64,000 bases of DNA from Lachnospiraceae bacterium UBA7160 (GTDB lineage: Bacteria; Bacillota; Clostridia; Lachnospirales; Lachnospiraceae). The position numbers and the translations under genes are program-made. The notes beneath the pieces are model-generated. The model ran no database searches. It had not been told where the DNA came from and was given only the letters and a program-made list of their open reading frames with translations. The stretch lies in assembly GCA_002491565.1 (NCBI GenBank), contig DKWE01000004.1, forward strand, positions 1 to 64,000, read 5' to 3'. Below are positions 34,840 to 42,481 of the stretch, piece after piece; the stretch's first letter is position 1; every line of letters begins with the position of its first letter.

Positions 34840-35342
34840 AATATTTTAGGCCTAGGCTGGGCGGCGACGCCGGCGGGCTTGAAGGCGATGGAGGAGCTTG
34901 CGAAGCTGGAGGAGGAGCGGCGGGAGGAAGATGCGACGAGCGCACAGATGCCTAGATCGTTTGAAACTTCTTCAGAGCGGGAATGGAAAGTGACTAATGC
35001 ACAGGAATTGAGGCAGTCCGGGGCTACTTCGGAGAGAGAGCGAAAAGTAGCGGGTTGTGCCAAAAAGAACATGAGGAAGCGGAAGGGTTCAGGAGGTATA
35101 AAAGCCATGCCTAGTAGCGTTGCCAGCAACGAGATGTGCACATTTCTGATCCTGAACATCTCCTCTCTGCAGCTCATCCCAGTAAATGTCATCGCCTACC
35201 GGAGCCAGTACGGGAGCGTGAACCCTACGGCGATCGTAGGCCTTGGTCTTCTGGCGACGGCAGTGAGCACGGGCATGGCGATTGTATTTTGTAAGGTGAT
35301 GGGATAAAAGGAAGCGGAGGGCGTGAGGCTCTCCTCTTTGTC
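34840..35342 (+). pseudogene. spmA 3'-half copy 2, frameshifted at the end
   Basis: This copy starts at the AATAT junction with ILGLGWAATPAGLKAMEELA and carries a shorter variable hydrophilic insert than intact spmA. It continues with ASNEMCTFLILNISSLQLIP to FCKVMG. There is no N-terminal half and no ribosome site. One extra G relative to copy 1 (gatggGataa) brings an early stop at 35305 and removes the basic tail. The terminator hairpin is retained at 35316-35334. The preceding 26 bases are shared with copy 3 but not with intact spmA. Confidence 0.8.
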
Positions 35343-35711
35343 CTTTTATAGGGAAATTGTGATAGATTAAAGGCGAACTGGGAGAAGCTATCTTGATAAT
35401 TTAAAGAGGAAGTGGTAAAGTAAAGACGATTGAGTTTGGAAGGATAGCAAATTTAGTAAAAGGCTTGATAGTAGATATTGTTTAGAGGAATACATGCATA
35501 CAGCAAATCGGATTCCGGAAACAGTAGAAAATTGTTGCGCAAGGTGATTCGTTTAAAACGCTGACTTATTTTTGTGGAAAAACTGCTAATCATATGGTAA
35601 AATCAGGGAACAGTGATAAAATATAACGAATGTATTATTTGAGTAAATAGTAGTAAGCGGTATGGTTCTTCCGTTATCTGGATATTATTATACAGAATGG
35701 AGGAATGCAGC
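35343..35711. other. AT-rich spacer, no gene seen
   Basis: About 370 AT-rich bases separate the spmA copy from the ATPase gene. I see no credible coding frame, no clear terminator beyond the retained spmA hairpin and no convincing -35/-10 pair, although TATTAT at 35683 could be a -10 element. The GGAGG site at about 35699 serves the next gene. Confidence 0.5.
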
Positions 35712-36848
35712 ATGAATGAAAGGGTAGAATACGTGAAAATACAGTGGATAGAATTTGAAAATTTGAAAACCGGCCTTAAAATTGAAAGGATATATTTCAA
35801 TAAAGATGCAACTTTATTAGTGGGACTGTCTGGCGTAGGGAAAACCCAGATTCTTAATGCTGTGGAATATTCACTGAATCTTGCAGTTGATAAGGACGTA
35901 ATTCTGCATCCCTATCGTGTTGGAATGGGGCTCTTTATTGACAATGACAGGTATGAATGGTTTTATGAAATTGGAGAGAATTGCAGGGATGATTTGATTA
36001 TTAACGAAGAAGGAAAGTATGAATTTTTATCTGAAAAGCTTTTATGCAATGGAGAAGTTATTTTTGAAAGAAAAAATGGAAAAGTAAGCGTAATCGGTTA
36101 TGATAAAGTCCCGCAACCCAAAAAAGATGAAAGCTTAATTTTGCAGTATTCAAATGATACAAATTTTGAAAAACTGATTTCCGGTATACGCAAGTTATAT
36201 TCTGTCGAAATGGAATTGGCTGTTAGAGGTGGGATCAAGAGTGAGAGCTTTAGCCGATTAAAAGCTAAGGTGGCAGATACAATTGAAAATGAAGAAAATG
36301 TACAGTTTAAAGTATTTAGCCATCTTCCAGTGGCAATGAAATTGTATATTGCAAAAAAGTATTACAATGATTTGTATAGTAAGATTCTTAATGCTGTAAA
36401 AGAATTATTTATCGAAATTGAAGATATCGACGTAGAGGAAGACAGCATAAGAGAAATATATTTGGTGTCGATTCAGGTATATGGAAAAAAGCTGCTTCAG
36501 CATGACATCTCAAATGGAATGCTGAAAACCATATATTATATTGTTGAATTGTTTACGATGTCAGAAGACTCTCTGGTGTTGATTGATGAGTTTGAAAATG
36601 GACTGGGAGTGAATTGCATTGATTTACTTTCAGAGTTGATGCTATCAGAGAGGAAAGATCTTCAGTATATTATAACGAGCCACCATCCTAAGATTATTAA
36701 TGCTATTGATAAGGATAAATGGAGAATTATTGATAGAAATAATTGGATTGTAAATAACAGCGACAGTTTGAGCTATGGAATCGGGAATAGTCAGCATGAT
36801 GCCTATTTTAATTTGATTAACAGATGGGAGTTTGAGGGAAAAATATAA
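35712..36848 (+). CDS. ABC/SMC-like AAA ATPase of a two-gene defence-like module
   Basis: The 378-residue protein has Walker A GLSGVGKT (38-45), a signature-like HDISNGM (264-270), Walker B LVLIDEFENG (288-297) and a switch histidine in SHHPKII (323-329). This is the layout of OLD, AriA and RloA-type ATPases that control a partner nuclease. It has no long coiled coil. ATG 35712 is chosen because GGAGG precedes it. The next gene starts on the base after its stop. With a TOPRIM-like partner and a mobile setting, anti-phage sensing is likely by analogy to PARIS or AbiL/RloAB, but sequence alone does not prove it. Confidence 0.75.
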   Translation: MNERVEYVKIQWIEFENLKTGLKIERIYFNKDATLLVGLSGVGKTQILNAVEYSLNLAVDKDVILHPYRVGMGLFIDNDRYEWFYEIGENCRDDLIINEEGKYEFLSEKLLCNGEVIFERKNGKVSVIGYDKVPQPKKDESLILQYSNDTNFEKLISGIRKLYSVEMELAVRGGIKSESFSRLKAKVADTIENEENVQFKVFSHLPVAMKLYIAKKYYNDLYSKILNAVKELFIEIEDIDVEEDSIREIYLVSIQVYGKKLLQHDISNGMLKTIYYIVELFTMSEDSLVLIDEFENGLGVNCIDLLSELMLSERKDLQYIITSHHPKIINAIDKDKWRIIDRNNWIVNNSDSLSYGIGNSQHDAYFNLINRWEFEGKI

Positions 36849-37541
36849 ATGAATTTTTACTTTTTATTAGAAGATGAAAAATCTTTTCTAAAAGTACTGC
36901 CTTCGTGGCTGGAATATATGAATTTTGGTTATAGACGTGTTGCGGATATACAGCAGGTACAGGAGAATAATTACATTTTACAGAGTGGACAGGGGGTTAC
37001 GCAATTAATCACTAAAGTGCTTTTTGACACGATAGATACCATCTTATTGAACCCTGGGAAAATTGATAAATTAGTAATAATTTTAGATGCAGAAGAATTA
37101 GAACTGGAAGCAAGAAGACAAATTGTATATAGACAAATAAATGAACATTACGAGGATGGAAGGATAAATTTTGATATAGTGGTATTAGTGTGCAATCACT
37201 GCTTTGAAACGTGGCTTTTGGGATGCCGTGGTTTATATCCAACAGGAGTAGTTGACCAGGCATCGGATTTCTATGCATATTATAAGTATTATAATATTGA
37301 AGAAAATGATCCGGAAGAAATGACACCATCAGAGGACAGTGAAGATACAATTGCAAAATATCATTTCCACTATTTGCATGAATTGTTGCGGTATAAGAAA
37401 ATTAGATATTCTAAAAACAGACCGCAAAATGTAGCAACGGAGGGATATTTTAAAGGAATAGTCGAGAGAATAGATTCAACAGAACATATAAAATCATTTA
37501 AAACATTTTATGAATTTATCACCAGTGTAAAATTGCAATGA
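36849..37541 (+). CDS. TOPRIM-like putative effector, partner of the ATPase
   Basis: The 230-residue protein has the spacing of a small TOPRIM fold. An acidic N-terminal turn FLLEDEKSF has Glu8, a strand LVIILDAEE has Asp80 and Glu82, and NHCFETWLL (about 116-124) resembles the FE-W motif seen in RloB and related families. In PARIS, AbiL and Rlo systems such proteins are nucleases held by the ATPase. Direct gene abutment suggests a complex. I do not recognise an exact family, so RNA or DNA cleavage is an inference, and the protein could instead be a non-catalytic scaffold. Confidence 0.55.
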   Translation: MNFYFLLEDEKSFLKVLPSWLEYMNFGYRRVADIQQVQENNYILQSGQGVTQLITKVLFDTIDTILLNPGKIDKLVIILDAEELELEARRQIVYRQINEHYEDGRINFDIVVLVCNHCFETWLLGCRGLYPTGVVDQASDFYAYYKYYNIEENDPEEMTPSEDSEDTIAKYHFHYLHELLRYKKIRYSKNRPQNVATEGYFKGIVERIDSTEHIKSFKTFYEFITSVKLQ

Positions 37542-37750
37542 TACGAATACGCTCATAGGTTGTTGCAGCAAGATTGTCGTTCGCTGGCATGCTTCTATTT
37601 TAGTCTAGTCGCTCTGATTTACTTTGGGAGCCGGGACTGTGCCTGGCTCCAATTTGTTGTTAAGACAGGGGGTAAAAGATATCAAATTTGAGCTTAATGT
37701 TGACTTAAAGAAAGAGAAATGTATCTCATATAAGGAGAAATAATATAGTT

Positions 37751-38641
37751 ATGGAATATTCTATTGATAAAAGCGGTAACAGAGTTATATTGAATGTTTT
37801 GGCAAACGCAGATGAAAGCATGATTGGTTTACATATTAATAACAGTAAGATTCTTTCAATTAATTATTCTGATCTCTTGAGTTTAGTTCTGGCAACTTTG
37901 GGGGAGCGGGAACTGAACTATTTTGATTTAAGTCTTATTAAATATCATGCATTTCCTGTTTCACAGAAAAGCGGAGAAGAAGATAACCCTATAATTGTAA
38001 TGGAAACTATTGGATCTATAGATTTCGAAGGCATTTTGGATGCATTAAAATTTTACAAAGCAGTGGATATTTTTTCATGCTATCTGCTTTCTTACCGATA
38101 TGTTGATGAGAAAATTTATTGTGGTGGTATAGGAAAGGTTTTCCTTTATGAGCATGCAATTCAATGGCCAGATAAGCCATATTGTATGACAGAAGAGGAT
38201 AAGGTGCATTTTAAACAATGGTTTAAAGAAAATGCGGAGATGATGTATGGAGAGCACAATGATAAGTTTACAAAAATGAAGAGTTTATACTTGAATTCTT
38301 ATTGGATTGGAAATGTAGAGCAATCGTTTGTAATGCTATCAGTAATATTAGAAATGCTTATTGGCGCCACACAAGAAATGACTTATCGAATTAGTAGAAA
38401 TGTTGGTGCGTTTCTTTCTACTAATAGTGTTGAAATGAGTGCTATTATTAAGCGTATAAAACGACTTTATAATGTTCGATCAAAATATGTTCATGAAGGG
38501 AAAAGTATTGTAAACGATGATCTTTACGATCTGAGAGAGATTGTAAGGAAAATCATTGTGCTTATGTTCGAAAAGGGTATGCATAAACCAGGGTTTGACT
38601 TTAAGCAGTTTTCTGATGAAATTAGTTTGGCTGGATATTAG
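37751..38641 (+). CDS. HEPN (Apea-like) domain protein
   Basis: The 296-residue protein has an uncharacterised N-terminal part (1-150) and a helical C-terminal part with SVILEMLIGATQEMTYRIS and NVRSKYVHEG. The latter gives the R-X4-H signature (Arg243, His248) of HEPN ribonucleases and matches Apea-like HEPN domains common in defence loci. It has an AAGGAGA site at moderate spacing and stands 209 bases after the ATPase/TOPRIM-like pair, so it may be a separate toxin-like gene or a third component. Composition is AT-rich like the rest of the cargo. No antitoxin-like neighbour is seen. Confidence 0.65.
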   Translation: MEYSIDKSGNRVILNVLANADESMIGLHINNSKILSINYSDLLSLVLATLGERELNYFDLSLIKYHAFPVSQKSGEEDNPIIVMETIGSIDFEGILDALKFYKAVDIFSCYLLSYRYVDEKIYCGGIGKVFLYEHAIQWPDKPYCMTEEDKVHFKQWFKENAEMMYGEHNDKFTKMKSLYLNSYWIGNVEQSFVMLSVILEMLIGATQEMTYRISRNVGAFLSTNSVEMSAIIKRIKRLYNVRSKYVHEGKSIVNDDLYDLREIVRKIIVLMFEKGMHKPGFDFKQFSDEISLAGY

Positions 38642-38685
38642 AAAGTGCTCTTTGCTAGTATAAAGGCTGTTGATAGGTACCTGCA

Positions 38686-38913
38686 ATGGCACAAAGAGAA
38701 AAGGAGGTTGTAACGATCATGATGAGCTTATTTGATGAAGAGGAGATCTTGAAATCATATATTAGAAGTGAAAGGCAGGATGAAGCAAGGGAAACGGCGG
38801 AAAGGATGATAAGAAAAGGAAAGCTGACGCTGGAAGAGATTGCGGACTATGTGCCGTCGTTGTCTCTGGATGAATTAAAAGAGATTGAAGTTGAGATGAT
38901 GCAGTTGGCTTAG
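38686..38913 (+). pseudogene. 3' fragment of the Rpn-type gene
   Basis: This stretch repeats the last 73 codons of the Rpn gene (AQREKEVVTIMMSLFDEEEIL onward) with about eight replacements in the final 35 residues. The nuclease core is absent. It is followed by the same spacer and an spmA 3' copy as at 34777, so it belongs to the duplicated segment and is not an independent gene. Confidence 0.85.
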
Positions 38914-38976
38914 CCAGTGATAACGAAATATCAGTAAACGGAATCAAATTTTTTAAGTCCTATCTTGACAGCATCT

Positions 38977-39402
38977 AATATACTCGGCCTCGGCTGGGCG
39001 GCGACGCCGGCGGGCTTGAAGGCGATGGAGGAGCTGGCGAAGCTGGAGGGGGAGCGGCGGGAGAAAGATGCAGCTGTTGCACAGGGACTGGGACAGTCTG
39101 GAATTGATTTGGGGAGAAAGCAGAAAGTAGCTGATAGGGCAGAACAGAACGTGAGGAAGCGGAAGAGTACAGGAGGTATAAAAGCCATGCCTCGCGGCGT
39201 TGCCAGCAATGAGATGTGCACATTCCTGATCTTGAACATCTCCTCCCTGCAGCTTATTCCGGTAAGTGTCATCGCCTACCGGAGCCAGTACGGGAGTGTG
39301 AATCCCACAGCGATCGTAGGACCGGGACTTCTGGCGACGGCGGTGAGTACGGGTGTGGCGATTGTGTTTTGCAGGATGATGGATCGAAAGCGGAGAGCGT
39401 GA
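38977..39402 (+). pseudogene. spmA 3'-half copy 3
   Basis: This copy begins at AATATACTCGG, identical to the junction in intact spmA, and encodes ILGLGWAATPAGLKAMEELA, the shortest variable insert of the three, and ASNEMCTFLILNISSLQLIP to a full basic tail DRKRRA. It has no start region of its own. Unlike copy 2 its reading frame is open to the natural stop, so it could serve as a donor for gene conversion of spmA. Confidence 0.8.
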
Positions 39403-39417
39403 GGCTCTCTGCTTTTT
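39390..39417 (+). terminator. spmA terminator, copy 3
   Basis: GCGGAGAGC (39390-39398) pairs with GCTCTCTGC (39404-39412) around GTGAG, followed by TTTTT. It is the cleanest version of the hairpin found after all three copies and closes the composite region. Confidence 0.85.
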
Positions 39418-39559
39418 GGATTATAAATAGAATGAGTGGTATATTCACCTGCAGTGTGGTACAATGAAAAGGTCAGAAATTTGTCTAAGAAAAGAATGGT
39501 TTCTGGGATCCGGGAAAGATGATATGGGCATGTACTGAGGACAGAGAAGGAGCGGATAA

Positions 39560-39604
39560 ATGGATCATTTTATTTAGAAGATACAGAAACAGCTGCAGAC
39601 AATG
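39560..39604 (+). promoter_or_regulatory. Probable true start with amber codon 6 for the following gene
   Basis: AAGGAG stands eight bases before ATG 39560. The frame reads MDHFI, then TAG (39575-39577), then KIQKQLQT straight into the open frame at ATG 39602. The ribosome site belongs to 39560, and 39602 has none. A point mutation, read-through or re-initiation are the options. Confidence 0.6.
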
Positions 39605-41023
39605 TCTGAGAAAGAAAAAGATGCATGGATTATTTCTCAGGCGAAAATTTCTCCGGAATGGCGGCAGGAGGATTTTTATAAGAGTATCTGCGGAGTGAAA
39701 AAGGTTATAGCGATGCCGGAAAGGCAAGAGATTGAAGATTTTTGTGAAAAAGTGCGTAATGGGGAGATTGCTGTGGAATACGAGACCCATTATGTAGAAT
39801 TTGATGATTACGGGCATTTTCACGATGACTGGGAACATGAGTTTCATGATCCGGCTCATGCAATGATGTTTCTTTCTTCTATTGTCCGGGGTTGCCATGA
39901 CCTGGTCATTTTGGGAGAATATGCGCAGGCCTATGAGATTCTGGATGAAGTGCTTGGACTGGAATTTGCCATAGAAGACCATCCGGACACAGACGATACC
40001 TGCGAAGATGAATTTCTTGACCTGCGTCGGGCTGTCCGGGAGGGGATATTGCCCATAGATACGGACAGGATACTTGCGGATTATATTACTGCGTGTAGAA
40101 ATGCGGAAAATAATGCAGAAATTGCAGCAGATAAGATTGTTTCAGCATTGGAAATGGATTTATTCAGGGATTGCAAGCTGCGTGATTGTATCAGTATCGG
40201 TTCTGAGGAACCATTGCTTGCGCTTATAAAAAAGGTGCTGCAGGAAAGTCTGGCAAGAGCGGAAGCACAGTATTCAAAGAAATATTCAAAGAATAAATAT
40301 TATCTGGGACAATATGAAGATCAGGAGTATCTGAAACGGATGAAAAGCCTGATCGACTATTTTGCCGGAATCGGAAAAGAGAAACCGAAAGAGTCATTTT
40401 TGAGGGGGACATGGTCGCAGATTCAATCATTGCTCAACAGGCTGAGCTATGAACCTTATATTGATGATCAATATGAAATCGAGGAAATCTGGAACATTGT
40501 CGCGGCCCTGATCAAGCGCGGTGGCTTTGAAAAGGAAGAGTGGGGAGTAAAGGCGGAGATCCTCAAAGAGATTTATGAGAATGATTTTTTTGATTATTAC
40601 GGTGTTTCTGATCCCATGCAGGATCTGGCAGGCGCGATCTGTTCTACAAGAGAAGAAAATCTGCGACGAGCCAGGATTATGATGGATGCCGGAGGAGAAT
40701 ATCTTGGAGCGGATGCAGCAAAGTTATATCGAGAGCTTGGGGAAGAAGAAAAATGTGTGGAGTATTTTGAGAGTCATCTGGCGAAGAAGGAAGAGCCGTA
40801 TGAAATTGTGATGAATTACTATGAGAAAACAGATCACAACAGAGCAGTGGAGATTGCAAGGCTTGCGATAGAAAAATGTAAAGAGAATCAGACTCCATTT
40901 TTTATCTTTCTTTTGCAGGATGCAAAAAATAAAGGAGACGAAGCTGGATTTAAGAAGCTATGGGTAAGCGCACATAGAAGGCGGGCGGTGAATGCTTCAG
41001 AGGTAGATGCGATATTTTCATGA
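39602..41023 (+). CDS. Helical-repeat hypothetical protein, 5' end interrupted
   Basis: I do not recognise a named family. The 473 residues are acidic and mostly helical, with TPR-like elements toward the C-terminus (AAKLYRELGEEEKCVEYFESHL, YEIVMNYYEKTDHNRAVEIA) and a histidine-rich patch near residue 70 (YGHFHDDWEHEFHD). The likely natural start lies 14 codons upstream but is cut off by an in-frame TAG, so the gene may be inactive or translated weakly by re-initiation. It is separated from the spmA copy by 200 bases and followed by the pRiA4b-like gene. Confidence 0.6.
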   Translation: MSEKEKDAWIISQAKISPEWRQEDFYKSICGVKKVIAMPERQEIEDFCEKVRNGEIAVEYETHYVEFDDYGHFHDDWEHEFHDPAHAMMFLSSIVRGCHDLVILGEYAQAYEILDEVLGLEFAIEDHPDTDDTCEDEFLDLRRAVREGILPIDTDRILADYITACRNAENNAEIAADKIVSALEMDLFRDCKLRDCISIGSEEPLLALIKKVLQESLARAEAQYSKKYSKNKYYLGQYEDQEYLKRMKSLIDYFAGIGKEKPKESFLRGTWSQIQSLLNRLSYEPYIDDQYEIEEIWNIVAALIKRGGFEKEEWGVKAEILKEIYENDFFDYYGVSDPMQDLAGAICSTREENLRRARIMMDAGGEYLGADAAKLYRELGEEEKCVEYFESHLAKKEEPYEIVMNYYEKTDHNRAVEIARLAIEKCKENQTPFFIFLLQDAKNKGDEAGFKKLWVSAHRRRAVNASEVDAIFS

Positions 41024-41195
41024 AGAATAGTTGGAAGGTAACGGATGAAATTTCCATTTAGCGGATTCTGAATGTGGCAGCATGGATGGACGAAAATGAG
41101 TTGTGGATAAAGGTTTAGGAATACGGGATTAAGAAAAAGAGCGAACCGCGGGATAGCCTGCAGAAAGAATATGCGCAAAGAAAGGAGAGAGAGTA

Positions 41196-41930
41196 ATGAT
41201 TCAGAAGATAAAAGGAAAATGCAAATATTGTGGAAAAGAGTATACAGGGAGCTATATGGGCAGGCATCTGCTGGCCTGTAAGGAACGTCAAAGCCGTCTT
41301 ATGGCGGAAAATGGGAGCAGGCAGTGTGGGTATTTTGTGCTGAAGATTTATCCAAAGTATGTGTTCAGGTACGATTACTGGCTGTTTATTGAGGTGAGGG
41401 AAGACGCTACCTTAAGGGATGTGGATTCTTTCCTGAGAGATATCTGGCTGGAGTGCTGCGGCCATCTGAGTGCATTTAATATCGGGGGTACGAGTTACGA
41501 GGTGATGCCGGATGAAGATAGCTTTTGGGGAGAACCTGCGAAGAGCATGAATTATAAGCTGAAGACAGTTCTGAGTAAGGGCATGACGATCGGATATGAG
41601 TATGATTTTGGCTCCACTACGGAGCTTATCCTGTCAGTGATCGATTATAGGATCGGAGGTCGGAGAAAGGAAAAACTGACCATCTTATCAAGAAACAATC
41701 CGCACGAAATGATCTGTGATGAATGTGGAAAGAAGCCTGCGGTAATGATTTGCCCTATGTGTATGTGGGAAGGGGAAGGACTTCTGTGTGAGGATTGCAG
41801 CGAGACACACAGCTGTGGGGAAGACATGCTGCTGGATGTATGCAATTCTCCGCGGATGGGGGTCTGCGGTTATGTAGGAAGTGATATCTACCCGGATCAA
41901 TTTGTGCCGGATACAGAGAAAGAAGACTGA
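41196..41930 (+). CDS. pRiA4b ORF-3/IS1096 passenger-like protein with zinc fingers
   Basis: The 244-residue protein starts with a CCHC finger (Cys9, Cys12, His24, Cys28). Its central part, with FRYDYWLFIEVREDATLRDV and YEYDFGSTTEL, matches the plasmid pRiA4b ORF-3 family, also known as the passenger protein of IS1096. A cysteine-rich C-terminal segment (CDECGKKPAVMICPMC) forms a second metal site. Function is unknown; the family occurs both in mobile elements and as free genes. AAGGAGAGAGAG provides a strong ribosome site. No transposase lies beside it. Confidence 0.75.
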   Translation: MIQKIKGKCKYCGKEYTGSYMGRHLLACKERQSRLMAENGSRQCGYFVLKIYPKYVFRYDYWLFIEVREDATLRDVDSFLRDIWLECCGHLSAFNIGGTSYEVMPDEDSFWGEPAKSMNYKLKTVLSKGMTIGYEYDFGSTTELILSVIDYRIGGRRKEKLTILSRNNPHEMICDECGKKPAVMICPMCMWEGEGLLCEDCSETHSCGEDMLLDVCNSPRMGVCGYVGSDIYPDQFVPDTEKED

Positions 41931-42005
41931 TACATAATACATTTTGACAGGACTGTTTGTCTCCAATAGGATCGTATTTGCTGACCTTTGAGCGGCTGGG
42001 AAGCT

Positions 42006-42137
42006 TTATTCCCGCGAGCAACGAGCCAAGTAGCCATGCTTGCATGGATATTTGGCGACTGCCGCGAGGGTCAAATACCCCGCTGCTCTGCAGCGCTCAA
42101 GCTTGATACCCCGTTGCTTGCAGCGGGGTCTTTGATT
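42006..42137 (+). repeat. Intergenic structured repeat, copy A
   Basis: It opens with CGAGCAACGAGCCAAGTAGC and ends with CTTGATACCCCGTTGCTTGC plus AGCGGGGTCTTTGATT. CCCCGTTG and CAGCGGGG pair as a hairpin followed by TCTTT, so the end resembles a terminator. Copies B and C share both ends. Confidence 0.7.
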
Positions 42138-42302
42138 CCTGCGGGCAACGAGTCAGGTAGCTATGCTTGCATGGATAGTTGGCGGTGCTGTGTGTTAGTG
42201 GCACACGCTTAGCGCCGACCGAAGCGGAGCGTAGACCAGATACCCCTCTGTTTTGCAGCGCTGCAAGCTTGATACCCTGTTGCTTGCAGCGGGGGCTTTG
42301 AC
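42131..42302 (+). repeat. Intergenic structured repeat, copy B
   Basis: It follows copy A directly, sharing its TTTGATT. It has the same opening (GCAACGAGTCAGGTAGC, ATGCTTGCATGGATA) and closing (GCTTGATACCCTGTTGCTTG, then CAGCGGGGGCTTTGA) with a different middle of about 80 bases. The element is modular: conserved ends and a variable centre. Confidence 0.7.
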
Positions 42303-42446
42303 TTTTGGAAAAAATCAGGGAGCTTAAAATTGCTGGCTGCGAAAGAAGCAGTAGATAGTGATAAGAAGAACTGTAAGATTGTGTTGGAGGAACAGAAGAA
42401 GGAAAACGAAACAGGGAAACTGATAGGTTAAGAGCTGATGCTGCAG

Positions 42447-42481
42447 GCCGGGGAGCATTTTAGTGTTTCTGCTTCCCCGGC
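42447..42481 (-). terminator. Terminator hairpin overlapping the end of the rhamnosidase gene
   Basis: GCCGGGGAGC (42447-42456) pairs with GCTTCCCCGGC (42471-42481) with one bulged base. The structure includes the last codons and stop of the minus-strand gene. No long U run follows on either strand, so efficiency is uncertain. Confidence 0.5.

Larger units (their letters stand above)
31184..39417. mobile_element. Composite region of two cargo modules bounded by repeated spmA 3' ends
   Basis: The spmA 3' half plus its terminator occurs three times in the same orientation, beginning at AATAT on 31184, 34840 and 38977. Module A (31184-34839, 3.66 kb) holds sigma/anti-sigma genes, a serine recombinase remnant and an Rpn-type gene. 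Module B (34840-38976, 4.14 kb) holds an ATPase/TOPRIM-like pair, a HEPN gene and an Rpn 3' fragment. Copies 2 and 3 also share the preceding Rpn 3' end and spacer, giving direct repeats of about 0.75 kb. Much of the cargo is visibly richer in A and T than its flanks. The layout fits successive insertions that each restored a complete spmA. No intact integrase is present. Confidence 0.65.
41931..42459. other. Non-coding stretch with tandem intergenic repeats
   Basis: No gene is credible in these 530 bases. The central part, 42006-42302, consists of two head-to-tail copies of a structured repeat described separately. Open frames crossing it are chance translations of the repeat. The last 150 bases show no further signal except the terminator at the end of the minus-strand rhamnosidase gene. 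Confidence 0.6.

Noticed and set aside
34780..35307. A separate small membrane-protein gene
   Set aside because: The reading frame is a displaced 3' half of spmA with no start region or ribosome site, and it ends in a frameshift.
30893..39417. A skin-like element interrupting spmA that must be excised during sporulation
   Set aside because: The first spmA copy is complete from start to terminator, so no excision is needed to restore it.
41988..42212. Small plus-strand open frame after the pRiA4b-like gene
   Set aside because: It is a translation of tandem intergenic repeats with hairpin ends and has no ribosome site.
42006..42302. CRISPR array
   Set aside because: The repeat units are long, few, of unequal length and end in terminator-like hairpins; there are no regular spacers and no cas genes.
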